Assembly: GCA_017399945.1 (NCBI GenBank)
Contig: JAFQAQ010000002.1
Span: 1 to 64,000 of the forward strand
DNA length: 64,000 bases
Reading direction: 5' to 3'
Source of the DNA: Clostridia bacterium
GTDB lineage: Bacteria > Bacillota > Clostridia > Christensenellales > Borkfalkiaceae
Part shown: positions 8,610-16,568 of the stretch, piece after piece
Layout of the letters: every line of letters begins with the position of its first letter
How positions within the stretch are numbered: position 1 is the stretch's first letter
Translations under genes and position numbers: made by a program
The notes under the pieces: model-generated
Database searches by the model: none
Seen by the model: the letters and a program-made list of their open reading frames with translations, nothing else
What the model was told of the DNA's origin: nothing

Positions 8610-8744
8610 ATGTTTTCTCCGTATATATCATATATATTGTTATAGCGATAGGTTTGTTACTACCGTAAACGCCCTTTATTATATCCATATATACGCTATT
8701 TGTAAACTGTTTTTTAAATTTTTTTTAACCTTTTTAAATTTTTT

Positions 8745-8776
8745 TTATAATAAAACCCACGACGACTGCCGTGGGT
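8745..8776 (-). terminator. Terminator after mazG
   Basis: Stem CCCACG/CGTGGG (8756-8761, 8770-8775) flanked by A/T runs. Downstream on the minus strand the sequence is U-rich but interrupted. Confidence 0.6.
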
Positions 8777-8795
8777 TTATTAGTAAGATTTGTTT

Positions 8796-9230
8796 TTAGT
8801 TGGTTTTATTCCCTTTTCTTTCTTTTTCTATTTGTTTAACCTTTTTCCATAGAGCAAGACTTTCTTCGGGAGTAGTCGGTCTTGGAACGTCCCCAAAAAC
8901 GTGTGGATGACGACGAATAAGTTTTTCGCAAAGAGTTTGAACAACGTCCTTAAAATCAAAATAACCTTTCTCGCTTGCTATTTGAGAATTTAACAAAACT
9001 TGCAAAAGCACGTCGCCAAGTTCTTCTTTAAGGTTATCCATATCCTTATTATCGATTGCCGTTAAAACTTCTTGCGTTTCGTTTTTTAAGCACTCTTTCA
9101 TACTATCAAAAGTTTGTGACCTATCCCACTCACACCCCTCGGGACTGCGAAGAACTGCAACTATTTCTAAAAGTTCTGCTATATCGTGTTTTTGGTTTTC
9201 TATATACTCTTTTCCGTTGTGTTTTTTCAT
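8796..9230 (-). CDS. mazG: MazG family NTP pyrophosphohydrolase, single-domain form
   Basis: MazG hydrolyses NTPs or dNTPs to the monophosphate and pyrophosphate. The 144-residue protein has the CEWDRSQTFDSMKECLKNE start, the metal-binding EELGDVLLQ motif and the LIRRHPHVFGD motif. It is about half the length of two-domain MazG proteins such as that of E. coli, but single-domain forms are common. There is no ribosome site: the sequence before ATG 9230 is A/T-rich, and a promoter at 9240-9268 places the transcript start about 3 bases upstream. A leaderless or nearly leaderless mRNA is therefore likely. Confidence 0.88.
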   Translation of the reverse strand: MKKHNGKEYIENQKHDIAELLEIVAVLRSPEGCEWDRSQTFDSMKECLKNETQEVLTAIDNKDMDNLKEELGDVLLQVLLNSQIASEKGYFDFKDVVQTLCEKLIRRHPHVFGDVPRPTTPEESLALWKKVKQIEKERKGNKTN

Positions 9231-9239
9231 AATAATATT

Positions 9240-9268
9240 ATTGTAAATTAAAATAACTTTTTTTGCAA
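9240..9268 (-). promoter_or_regulatory. Promoter of mazG, nearly leaderless
   Basis: Minus strand: -35 TTGCAA (9268-9263), 17-base spacer, -10 TACAAT (9245-9240). Only 9 bases separate the -10 from the ATG. Confidence 0.5.
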
Positions 9269-9282
9269 CAAAATAATATTAT

Positions 9283-10041
9283 TTATGCTCTCTCTAAAAG
9301 CATTTTATCGGCAACGAGCGCGATAAATTCGCCGTTAGTGGGTTTTTCACTTCCTAAAAAGGCACGAACGCCTAAAATATTGTTTATATTATCAATTCTG
9401 CCCCTATTCCAAGCAACTTCTATTGCGTGACGAATAGCGCGCTCTACCTTTGACGCGCTAGTTTGATATTTTTCGCCTATCATAGGATATAGTTTTTTGG
9501 TTATATTGTTAATAATATCGGGATCTTCAACAGCCATTTTTACCCCCTCCCTTAAAAAAGAATAACCTTTTATATGTGGGGGAATTCCAACGTTAATAAA
9601 GATTTTGCTTATCTTTTCTTCTAAGGAAACTTTATGGAATCCGTCAAATTGATTTTGTGTGGTTTTTTCCTTTTCTGAAAGCACTTCCTTGCACCTTTGT
9701 TTGAGCACGGCAAACGAATAAGGCTTTGCTAAAAAATAGTTTGCGCCCGAAGATATTGCCCTTGCAACGACTTCTTCCCCACACAATGCGCTAAGTACGA
9801 TAATTTTGGTTTTAACTTTTATTTCTTTAAGCTTTCTAATAACGCAAAGCCCGTCGTAACCCTTAACCACCAACCCCGTAATTAAAAGGTCTGGTTTTTT
9901 ATCAGCAACGGCAGTTATTGCCGATATACCGTCGGTAGAAGTCCCCACGATTTCGTACTCTCCGTCACTCGTAAACTGTATCTTTAGTTCATCGTTGGCT
10001 TCTTTGGTATCCTGCAATAAAAACACCGTTCTTTTTTGCAT
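9283..10041 (-). CDS. spo0A: Spo0A sporulation master regulator with a degenerate receiver
   Basis: Spo0A is the response regulator that commits cells to sporulation. I place the start at ATG 10041 (GGAGAG nine bases upstream), giving 252 residues; the longer ORF has a poor upstream extension. The C-terminal DNA-binding domain (about 140-252) is well conserved, including VERAIRHAIEVAWNRG in the recognition region. The receiver (1-120) is not: alignment with Bacillus Spo0A puts Gly at position 56, where the phosphorylated Asp should be, and Gln at position 10 in the acidic pocket. Asp11 and the conserved Lys (106) remain. Activity may therefore not depend on aspartyl phosphorylation. Identity is certain from the C-terminal domain; the mechanism is inferred. 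Confidence 0.93.
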   Translation of the reverse strand: MQKRTVFLLQDTKEANDELKIQFTSDGEYEIVGTSTDGISAITAVADKKPDLLITGLVVKGYDGLCVIRKLKEIKVKTKIIVLSALCGEEVVARAISSGANYFLAKPYSFAVLKQRCKEVLSEKEKTTQNQFDGFHKVSLEEKISKIFINVGIPPHIKGYSFLREGVKMAVEDPDIINNITKKLYPMIGEKYQTSASKVERAIRHAIEVAWNRGRIDNINNILGVRAFLGSEKPTNGEFIALVADKMLLERA

Positions 10042-10104
10042 AACGCTCTCCTTAATTGTTACTATATTTATTTTACAATAAAATATAAAAATAGCAAAAT
10101 AATT

Positions 10105-10133
10105 TTGGACAAAATTATAATTTTTTTGTCGAA
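10105..10133. promoter_or_regulatory. 0A boxes upstream of spo0A
   Basis: A perfect TTTGTCGAA lies on the plus strand at 10125-10133, and a near match TTTGTCCAA lies on the minus strand (10113-10105). They sit about 65-90 bases upstream of the spo0A start, fitting self-regulation. Confidence 0.6.
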
Positions 10134-10235
10134 TTTTGGTCAAAAATAGTATTTTTGAACGAAAATCAATATCGGCGTGATTTTATTCGCAAAAAAGTTG
10201 GGGGTTTTAGGGTTTTAGGTCGGTTTTTTGGGTAA

Positions 10236-10274
10236 ATAAAAACCACGCTAATTGACTTTTTGGAGTTGCGTGGT
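10236..10274 (-). terminator. Terminator after cysK
   Basis: Stem ACCACGC/GCGTGGT (10242-10248, 10268-10274) with a 19-base loop, followed on the minus strand by a U-rich tract. Confidence 0.75.
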
Positions 10275-10300
10275 TATAAGTTTAAGTTTTGGTTTAATAT

Positions 10301-11233
10301 TTATTCGTTTTCAAACAACGGGGTAGAAAAATAACGTTCGGCAGTGTCGGGAAGAACGGTAACCACCGTTTTGCCTTTGCCGAGTTCTTTTGCTAGTTTT
10401 ATTGCAGCCGCAACGTTAGTGCCCGATGATATTCCACATAAAATTCCTTCCTTTTTAGCTAGGTCTTTGGAGGTTTGAAGGGCTTCTTCGTCGGATATAA
10501 TACAAATTTTTTGGTAGATATTGCAGTTAAGAACTGGTGGAATAAGTCCGTCGCCAATACCCATTTGAATATGAGAGCCTATCGTTCCACCTGCTAAAAT
10601 AGCGGCGTTTTCGGGTTCAACCGCCCAAATTTTTATGTTTGGGTTTTGCGCCTTTAACACTTCGCCAATGCCTGTAATCGTACCGCCCGTGCCAATTCCA
10701 GAACAAAATCCGTCTATCGGACCGGCAACTTGTTCTAAAATTTCAAGCGCAGTATGGTGACGGTGCGCAGTTGGGTTTGCAGGGTTTTCAAATTGTTGGG
10801 GAACGAAAACGTTTGGGTTTTCCTTTGCCATTTTAAGGGCTGTTTTAAGGCAGTTATCTATGCAATCGCCTATATTGCCGTCGTCGTGAATTAAAATAAC
10901 TTCTGCTCCGTAGTGGTGCATAAGTTTTCTGCGTTCTTCGCTAACCGAATCCGGCATTATGATAACCGTTCTATACCCCTTTACCGCACCGACGAGCGCA
11001 AGACCGATACCTTGGTTACCACTAGTTGGCTCGACGATAATAGTGTCCTTAGTTATAAGTCCACGTTTTTCGGCATCCTCTATCATATTGAGCGCAACGC
11101 GAGTTTTAATAGAACCACCAACGTTTAAGCCTTCAAACTTAACTAAAATATCAGCGCCGTCCTTGGGGGCGAGTTTTTGTAGTTTTATAATGGGCGTATG
11201 CCCGATTGCTTGTAAAATATTTTCGTATACCAT
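10301..11233 (-). CDS. cysK: Cysteine synthase (O-acetylserine sulfhydrylase)
   Basis: This PLP enzyme makes cysteine from O-acetylserine and sulfide. The 310-residue protein has the PLP lysine in GGSIKTR (Lys43), the substrate loop PTSGNQG (69-75), the phosphate-binding GIGTGGTITG near residue 175 and a C-terminal ISSGTNVAAA motif. Length and motifs fit CysK. No ribosome site precedes ATG 11233; a promoter at 11240-11268 places transcription start at the A of the ATG, so the mRNA should be leaderless. It forms a single-gene unit with a terminator at 10236-10274. Confidence 0.92.
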   Translation of the reverse strand: MVYENILQAIGHTPIIKLQKLAPKDGADILVKFEGLNVGGSIKTRVALNMIEDAEKRGLITKDTIIVEPTSGNQGIGLALVGAVKGYRTVIIMPDSVSEERRKLMHHYGAEVILIHDDGNIGDCIDNCLKTALKMAKENPNVFVPQQFENPANPTAHRHHTALEILEQVAGPIDGFCSGIGTGGTITGIGEVLKAQNPNIKIWAVEPENAAILAGGTIGSHIQMGIGDGLIPPVLNCNIYQKICIISDEEALQTSKDLAKKEGILCGISSGTNVAAAIKLAKELGKGKTVVTVLPDTAERYFSTPLFENE

Positions 11234-11239
11234 ATATAT

Positions 11240-11268
11240 AACATACTATATTTTCTTAAAAAAATCAA
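11240..11268 (-). promoter_or_regulatory. Promoter of cysK, predicted leaderless
   Basis: Minus strand: -35 TTGATT (11268-11263), 17-base spacer, -10 TATGTT (11245-11240), then six bases to the ATG. A TATAGT hexamer just upstream is an alternative -10 but is only 12 bases from this -35. Confidence 0.5.
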
Positions 11269-11304
11269 CCTTTATAAAAAGTTTTTACGTAATAGATAAA
11301 ATTT

Positions 11305-11340
11305 TAAAAAAATATATCCCCACCCTTTTAAGTGGGGATA
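11305..11340 (-). terminator. Terminator after the oxidoreductase gene
   Basis: Stem TATCCCCAC/GTGGGGATA (11315-11323, 11332-11340) with an 8-base loop and an A/U-rich tract on the minus strand. Confidence 0.75.
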
Positions 11341-11344
11341 TAAA

Positions 11345-12586
11345 TTATAGTTCTCTATACTTTTTTAAACTTTCTTCGCTAGGCTTATAATTAACGTCAG
11401 AACTGCACGGTAAGGTAGGCTCGCTTCCGTCACTGCCGTAAAAAGGAGTTAGCCTATCGTTTTCATATTTGATTCTCTCTTCTTCCTTAGTAAAATCGGG
11501 AATTTCATAAGAAGTGCCACCTTCAAGCATTGACCTATGCGCCAAGATTGCAACCGAACTCATATTAACTGCACCGTAAATATCAAACGGGTGTTCTGGT
11601 TGACGATTTTGCTGTATGCACTCCAAAAACATTCTAGTGGTAACGAAATCTCCACCACCGTGACCACTCTTTTCAATAAGTTCTTTTTGCGGGTCCTTCC
11701 ACTCGGCAACGTATTGATAGTGAGTCTTTTGCCCTTCGGGAGTACTCCACGTGTCGTACAACACGTTGATTTTTTCCGCCCAACCTTTAACGCTTTCAAC
11801 TTGTCCCTTAGTGCCACAAAAACGACTGAAATTTTCAGCGCCACCAAACGACGAGTGCCCACAAAACCTAAACACCGAGCCGTCGTCGTTACTGGTAATC
11901 ATAATGCACGCAATATCCCCGACGTGACTTGCAGTTGCAACCACTTTGTCCGTTTGTGGTTTTTTGCTTGCAAAACAACAAACTCTTTTTGGCGTAGCGC
12001 CCGTGTTTCGCATAAGTGGACCGAGCGCGTGGGTTACGTAATAGGATCTTGGAAGATAATTTCTCCAATGTTCTTCAAAATAATTTAGCCCCGCCTTGCT
12101 TTCCTTGGTAAGTCCGTTTCCTGAGTGGTTATATTCTGCTTCGGCGTAAACGATTTTCCCCAAAACGCCACTATCTATAATCTTTTTCATTTCTATATTG
12201 TGTAGCATTTGAGGATAGTTCTCTGCCAAAAAGAATATACTTTTGCTCTTTTCAAAGGCACGTAAAAGTTCAACGCCTTCAGCCATAGTGCCGTTGCTTA
12301 TACATTCACAATAAACGTGAATATTCTTTTTGAAACATTTTATAATATACGGTGCGTGTTCATGGAAAAAGTTTGCCACGATTACTGCGTCTATACCACT
12401 ATCCAAAAACTCGTCGAAATCTGTATAAACGTCCACCTTTTTGCCTAGTTTTTCCATGCCCAACTCGGCACGTTCGGAACGATTATCACAAAACGCAACC
12501 ACGTCGCAAGAATTTTGGTATAGAAAGTTTTTGGCAATATCCATACCCCTACCCAATCCAAACACACCAATTTTTATCTTTTTCAT
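11345..12586 (-). CDS. Gfo/Idh/MocA family oxidoreductase
   Basis: This 413-residue NAD(P)-dependent enzyme starts with a Rossmann fold (KIGVFGLGRGMDIAKNF near residue 4) and has the YCECISNGTMAEG motif near residue 90, equivalent to the EKP region of the family. The C-terminal half is the usual alpha/beta substrate domain. Family members oxidise or reduce sugars, inositols and sugar derivatives; the substrate cannot be read from sequence. An AAGGAGG site precedes the start. It lies 21 bases after the DMT transporter gene and is probably in one operon with it, beside a divergent AraC regulator. Confidence 0.85.
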   Translation of the reverse strand: MKKIKIGVFGLGRGMDIAKNFLYQNSCDVVAFCDNRSERAELGMEKLGKKVDVYTDFDEFLDSGIDAVIVANFFHEHAPYIIKCFKKNIHVYCECISNGTMAEGVELLRAFEKSKSIFFLAENYPQMLHNIEMKKIIDSGVLGKIVYAEAEYNHSGNGLTKESKAGLNYFEEHWRNYLPRSYYVTHALGPLMRNTGATPKRVCCFASKKPQTDKVVATASHVGDIACIMITSNDDGSVFRFCGHSSFGGAENFSRFCGTKGQVESVKGWAEKINVLYDTWSTPEGQKTHYQYVAEWKDPQKELIEKSGHGGGDFVTTRMFLECIQQNRQPEHPFDIYGAVNMSSVAILAHRSMLEGGTSYEIPDFTKEEERIKYENDRLTPFYGSDGSEPTLPCSSDVNYKPSEESLKKYREL

Positions 12587-12607
12587 ATAATTTATCCTCC
12601 TTACCCA

Positions 12608-13474
12608 TTAAACGGGTATTAAAAACAATGCAAGCAGTCCAACGAAAGCAATTGCTACCGATATAATCTGTTTTACGGTAGGCTTGTTTTTGCCAAGTAA
12701 ACTTATCACGGTGGACATTATCATAACCCCGCCGGTTACCATTGGATATTGCACGGACGCATCAACGTGCGCAAGCGCAATCACAAGTAACAAGTTACCA
12801 ATTTTGTTAATAGTTCCAGAAGAAACACAAATGGTTTCACTTATAAAAGTTTGTGGTTTTTCTTCGGCAGATTTTATCCTAAATACCGTTAATAGCACTA
12901 TTAACGAAACGACTATACTAACTATGGTTGCCCACATAGTAAAGTCTGTTGCGCTCGCCTTAGGATAGGGCGAGGAAGTGAAGATTTTTGTAATAACCCC
13001 ACTCATTCCGTTAAAAATAAACACGCCAGCGTAGTATATAAAACCACCGTCCTTACTGCCCTTTTCTATGGTAAAGGCAAGCGAGATTACAATCAGCGCA
13101 AAACAAATTGATTTAGCAACCGCAAGTGGCTCTCCGTAAAAAATTATCCCCTGTAAAAAGGGCAAAACCATTCCACCTAGCATAGAAAAAAGCGAATATA
13201 CCGACAGGTTGGTTTTACCAAGCGCCTTAAACGCGCAAAGGGTAAACAAAAATCCGTTTGCCGCGCTAAGCCCTGCCATTATCAAGGTAAAAGGCGTGTA
13301 TTTAAGGCTTATACCGTTGATTATAAAAAGAAGTATAAGCCCGCCTATTCCACCCGTTAAGGAGAATTGAAAGCTTGTTTTTACACTGCTCCCTCTAAGT
13401 TTTCTATACTCGTCTTTTAGCGCAAAACTTCCGCCGAACATCACTACGGCTATTACTATCAATAAATAATACAC
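12608..13474 (-). CDS. DMT/EamA-type small-molecule transporter
   Basis: This 288-residue protein is almost entirely hydrophobic, with about nine or ten membrane helices in two similar halves, as in drug/metabolite transporters. Substrate is unknown; the operon with a sugar-type oxidoreductase suggests a sugar or related metabolite. AAAGGAG lies 14 bases before the start. The AraC-family gene on the other side of the 133-base intergenic region is the likely regulator. Confidence 0.75.
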   Translation of the reverse strand: MYYLLIVIAVVMFGGSFALKDEYRKLRGSSVKTSFQFSLTGGIGGLILLFIINGISLKYTPFTLIMAGLSAANGFLFTLCAFKALGKTNLSVYSLFSMLGGMVLPFLQGIIFYGEPLAVAKSICFALIVISLAFTIEKGSKDGGFIYYAGVFIFNGMSGVITKIFTSSPYPKASATDFTMWATIVSIVVSLIVLLTVFRIKSAEEKPQTFISETICVSSGTINKIGNLLLVIALAHVDASVQYPMVTGGVMIMSTVISLLGKNKPTVKQIISVAIAFVGLLALFLIPV

Positions 13475-13560
13475 GCGTTTTCTCCTTTACGATAATTTAA
13501 GTTTATACTTTTCGTTTCTTCTTTGCAATAGAATTTTTCTATATATTTATGTAAAATAGT

Positions 13561-13589
13561 TTGATTTTAACCTATTTTTGTAATATACT
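13561..13589 (+). promoter_or_regulatory. Promoter of the AraC-family gene
   Basis: -35 TTGATT (13561-13566), 17-base spacer, -10 TATACT (13584-13589), 18 bases before the ATG. Confidence 0.6.
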
Positions 13590-13607
13590 TTTTGTGGAGA
13601 GATTTTT

Positions 13608-14420
13608 ATGAATAATAACAACGTATGCAAATTCCCATCTTTTCAAACGGAAAAATCCTTAAAAGCAAACTCTTTCGTGTGGGAAAAAAATCCAGAAATC
13701 ATTAAAAACACAAAACGTCTTGCAAGCAACACCTTGATTTTAGTTACTAACGGGCGTGGAGAAATGACCTTTGACGGAAATACTTTTTATACCATAAAAA
13801 CGGGTTATCTTCTTTTTGGGTTTGAGGGAGAAAGGCTTGCTTGTAAAAACTTTTCTAACTTAGAATATGCCTACGTCAACTTTGAAGGTTTGCGTTCGCA
13901 AGAGTTATTCGACCGTTTTGGGATTACCGACGAAAATAGAATGTTTTCTAACTACGATTTTTTAATACCTATTTGGAAAGAAAGTTTGTTTTCTTCCGAC
14001 CAGTCTAACGTTGACCTTGCTTGCGAAAGCATTATTCTGCACGCTTTTTCCACTCTTTCTCACGCAAAACAACTCGGTCACCCGTTAGTTGAAAAGATGA
14101 AAAAACTTGCCAAGGAAAATTTTTCAAGCGCTCAGTTTGGGCTTTCTTCTATCTCAAACCAATTGAAATATAACTCAAAATACCTATCCCATCTTTTTAA
14201 GAGTTATACGAAAACGGGGTTTACCGAATATTTACGCTCGCTAAGGATAAAAAACGCCGTTTCCTTGTTTGATTACGGACTAGATTCGGTTAAGAACGTG
14301 GCAATCTTGTCGGGGTTTAGCGATCCGTTATATTTTTCTTCGGTTTTTAAAAGCGAAGTTGGACTTTCGCCTAAACAATATATAGAAAAAATCCAAAACG
14401 CACCACGTAAAGAAGTATAA
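13608..14420 (+). CDS. AraC family transcriptional regulator
   Basis: The 270-residue protein has an N-terminal cupin-like sensor region (about 15-150) and a C-terminal double helix-turn-helix of the AraC type (about 165-265). The second helix-turn-helix carries the family signature VAILSGFSDPLYFSSVFKSEVGLSPKQY in part (residues about 229-256). It is divergent from the DMT transporter and oxidoreductase genes and probably controls them in response to a sugar or related ligand. GGAGAG precedes the start. Confidence 0.88.
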   Translation: MNNNNVCKFPSFQTEKSLKANSFVWEKNPEIIKNTKRLASNTLILVTNGRGEMTFDGNTFYTIKTGYLLFGFEGERLACKNFSNLEYAYVNFEGLRSQELFDRFGITDENRMFSNYDFLIPIWKESLFSSDQSNVDLACESIILHAFSTLSHAKQLGHPLVEKMKKLAKENFSSAQFGLSSISNQLKYNSKYLSHLFKSYTKTGFTEYLRSLRIKNAVSLFDYGLDSVKNVAILSGFSDPLYFSSVFKSEVGLSPKQYIEKIQNAPRKEV

Positions 14421-14451
14421 GAAAAACTTATATAAAGAGATAAAAAATATC

Positions 14452-14480
14452 TTTTCATTTGTCCGTTTGCGTGATATAAT
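14452..14480 (+). promoter_or_regulatory. Promoter of the CofE-like gene
   Basis: A consensus -10 TATAAT (14475-14480) with a weak -35 (TTTTCA, 14452-14457) at 17 bases. Confidence 0.5.
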
Positions 14481-14511
14481 ATTTAGGTAAATTTAATTTT
14501 AGGAGATTGGT

Positions 14512-15702
14512 ATGAGCCGTTTATTCGGAACAGTTTCAAGGGGCGTACGCGCACCCATCATCAAAAGTGGCGACGATATCGTTAAGGTAGTAACCGATTC
14601 GGTACTTCTCGCATCAAAGGAAGAGGGAGTTAAATTCCATAATAAAGACGTTGTTGCTATGACCGAAGCTATCGTTGCTAGGGCACAAGGCAACTACGCT
14701 AGTATAGACCATATCGCGCTAGACGTTAAAAACAAACTCGGTGGCCAAGACGTTGGCGTTATCTTTCCTATTCTTAGCCGTAACCGTTTTTCAGTTTGTC
14801 TAAAAGGTATTGCTAAGGGGGCAAAAAAGGTTATCGTTATGCTATCTTATCCATCGGACGAAGTTGGTAACCATTTAATTAGCCTAGACGATTTAGACGC
14901 CAAGGGCGTTAACCCTTATACCGACGTGCTTACTGAAAGTGAATATAGAAAACTTTTCGGCAACGCTAAACACACCTTTACGGGCATTGATTACGTTGAA
15001 TATTATAAATCTCTTATCGAAGAACAAGGCGCAACCGCAGAAATTATTTTTGCAAACAACCCAAAAGCTATCTTAAACTACACTAAAAACGTTTTATGTT
15101 GCGATATCCACACTAGATTCCGCACAAAGAGATTGCTCCGTGACGGTGGCGCGCAAAAGGTTTTCGGTCTTGACGATATATTAAACCAACCTGTTAACGG
15201 CAGTGGCTATAACCCCGAATACGGTTTGCTTGGCTCTAATAAATCTACCGAAGATTCAATAAAACTTTTCCCAAGAGATTGTCAACCTATCGTGGACGCT
15301 ATCGCAAAAAATCTTTTTGAAGCAACCGGCAAAAAAGTTGAAGTTATGGTTTACGGCGACGGCGCGTTCAAAGACCCCGTAGGTAAAATTTGGGAACTTG
15401 CAGACCCCGTAGTTTCCCCTGCTTATACCGACGGTTTAGAAGGTACGCCAAACGAACTTAAACTTAAATATCTTGCCGACAACGATTTTAAGGACCTTAA
15501 AGGCGAAGAATTAAAACAAGCAATCAAACAAAAAATTATGCAAAAAGATTCTAATACGGTAGGTCAAATGGGCACTACTCCAAGACGCCTTACCGACCTT
15601 ATCGGTTCGCTTTGCGATTTAACTTCGGGTTCTGGCGATAAAGGCACGCCGATTATTTGGATTCAAGGTTATTTTGATAACTACACCACCGAAGAAGAAT
15701 AA
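14512..15702 (+). CDS. CofE-like (F420-0:L-glutamate ligase family) protein
   Basis: The 396-residue protein resembles the CofE/F420 gamma-glutamyl ligase family: an N-terminal TVSRGVRAPIIKSGDD region, the acidic DGAFKDPVGKIWELADP stretch and a Gly-Thr-Pro-rich C-terminal loop. In archaea and actinobacteria CofE adds glutamate to coenzyme F420. Clostridia generally lack F420, and no other F420 gene is seen here, so this homologue may glutamylate another acceptor. An AGGAG site lies upstream. It is a single-gene unit ending at a terminator shared with the convergent operon. Family fairly sure, substrate unknown. Confidence 0.7.
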   Translation: MSRLFGTVSRGVRAPIIKSGDDIVKVVTDSVLLASKEEGVKFHNKDVVAMTEAIVARAQGNYASIDHIALDVKNKLGGQDVGVIFPILSRNRFSVCLKGIAKGAKKVIVMLSYPSDEVGNHLISLDDLDAKGVNPYTDVLTESEYRKLFGNAKHTFTGIDYVEYYKSLIEEQGATAEIIFANNPKAILNYTKNVLCCDIHTRFRTKRLLRDGGAQKVFGLDDILNQPVNGSGYNPEYGLLGSNKSTEDSIKLFPRDCQPIVDAIAKNLFEATGKKVEVMVYGDGAFKDPVGKIWELADPVVSPAYTDGLEGTPNELKLKYLADNDFKDLKGEELKQAIKQKIMQKDSNTVGQMGTTPRRLTDLIGSLCDLTSGSGDKGTPIIWIQGYFDNYTTEEE

Positions 15703-15712
15703 TCTTTAATAA

Positions 15713-15746
15713 AAAAAATAAAGGACGGAATTTTCCGTCCTTTTTT
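15713..15746. terminator. Bidirectional terminator between the CofE-like gene and the six-gene operon
   Basis: Perfect stem AAGGACGGAA/TTCCGTCCTT (15721-15742 overall) with A-run on the left and T-run on the right, so it can stop transcription from both sides. Confidence 0.85.
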
Positions 15747-15758
15747 CATTTGATTAAA

Positions 15759-16553
15759 TTATTTTTCGGTAATTACGTCCTGCCAAGTTTTGTGGGTTTC
15801 GTATTTGTTATGTTGAGTGTCCTTTCTTTGCGCGTTCTTTCTACCACGTAAAATCAACACGTCCTCGTAACTATCAAACAAGGTCGCCATAACTTCTTGA
15901 TATTTTTGTTCGTCCACCGTCTTGCAAGAGAATATGTCCATAAGCACTTCGCCCGTCTTGTAGTTATAGTGAAGGGCGATATGACTTTCGGCAATTACCA
16001 CGATACCGGATAGGTAAGATGGGTTATCTACCGTGTCCCTTAAAACGTAAGGACGGCAAATGGGGTGCATATTTACCTTATAAGGTATTCTATCTAGCAT
16101 ATCCATATACTCGTCGATAGTGGGGGCTTTTTCGGCTTTTGCCCTAATTAAATAGTGTGGACCAAAGTCTGCCGTTTGGTATATACCCATATCGTTTTTG
16201 TCGAATTCGTCGCGATGGATAGGTTTCATAAAGAATGAGTCGCAAGGGAATTCCCTAGTGAGCAAGGCTTCCAGAGTTTTTGCGTCTGCGAATCCGTCGT
16301 ATAATAAGTCGGCAAAATAACAGCCGTATTTTGGGAAGGTGTGTATAGTAAAGTGTCCACCTTTAAGCAAAACGAAAGCGCTTATGCCTACGTCTTCGGG
16401 TTCTTCGCAGTAATAATAAGGTATAAGTTGTGGGGGCATAATAGCTTTTACGCCCATAATGTTAATTACCTTGTTTATAACTTCGTAAACGTCCATCAGA
16501 TTGTCAATACGTTCGGTACTGCATCCGTAAGAGTCGATTAATATGTGTTTCAT
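15759..16553 (-). CDS. Tandem-duplicated SpeD/AdoMetDC-like pyruvoyl decarboxylase
   Basis: Bacterial SpeD is about 130 residues; this protein has 264 and contains two SpeD-like halves. In the C-terminal half ESH (189-191), His195 and Cys210 match the order and spacing of the pyruvoyl-forming Ser, processing His and catalytic Cys of Thermotoga SpeD (63, 68, 83). In the N-terminal half the equivalent positions are Gly66, His71 and Asp86, so that half has lost the active serine and cysteine. Self-cleavage before Ser190 would give chains of about 189 and 75 residues. Normally the substrate is S-adenosylmethionine for polyamine synthesis, but some SpeD relatives now decarboxylate arginine or ornithine, which would suit the agmatine-deiminase-like gene in the operon. 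It is the last of six genes and has its own AAAGGAG site. Confidence 0.8.
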   Translation of the reverse strand: MKHILIDSYGCSTERIDNLMDVYEVINKVINIMGVKAIMPPQLIPYYYCEEPEDVGISAFVLLKGGHFTIHTFPKYGCYFADLLYDGFADAKTLEALLTREFPCDSFFMKPIHRDEFDKNDMGIYQTADFGPHYLIRAKAEKAPTIDEYMDMLDRIPYKVNMHPICRPYVLRDTVDNPSYLSGIVVIAESHIALHYNYKTGEVLMDIFSCKTVDEQKYQEVMATLFDSYEDVLILRGRKNAQRKDTQHNKYETHKTWQDVITEK

Positions 16554-16568
16554 AACGTTCTCCTTTGA

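Noticed and set aside
10042-10143. Longer N-terminus for Spo0A
   Set aside because: The extra residues have no match to Spo0A, no ribosome site, and run into the promoter and 0A boxes; the ATG at 10041 has GGAGAG.
16197-16205. Perfect 0A box TTTGTCGAA
   Set aside because: It lies within the coding region of the SpeD-like gene, far from any promoter, and is expected by chance at this length.
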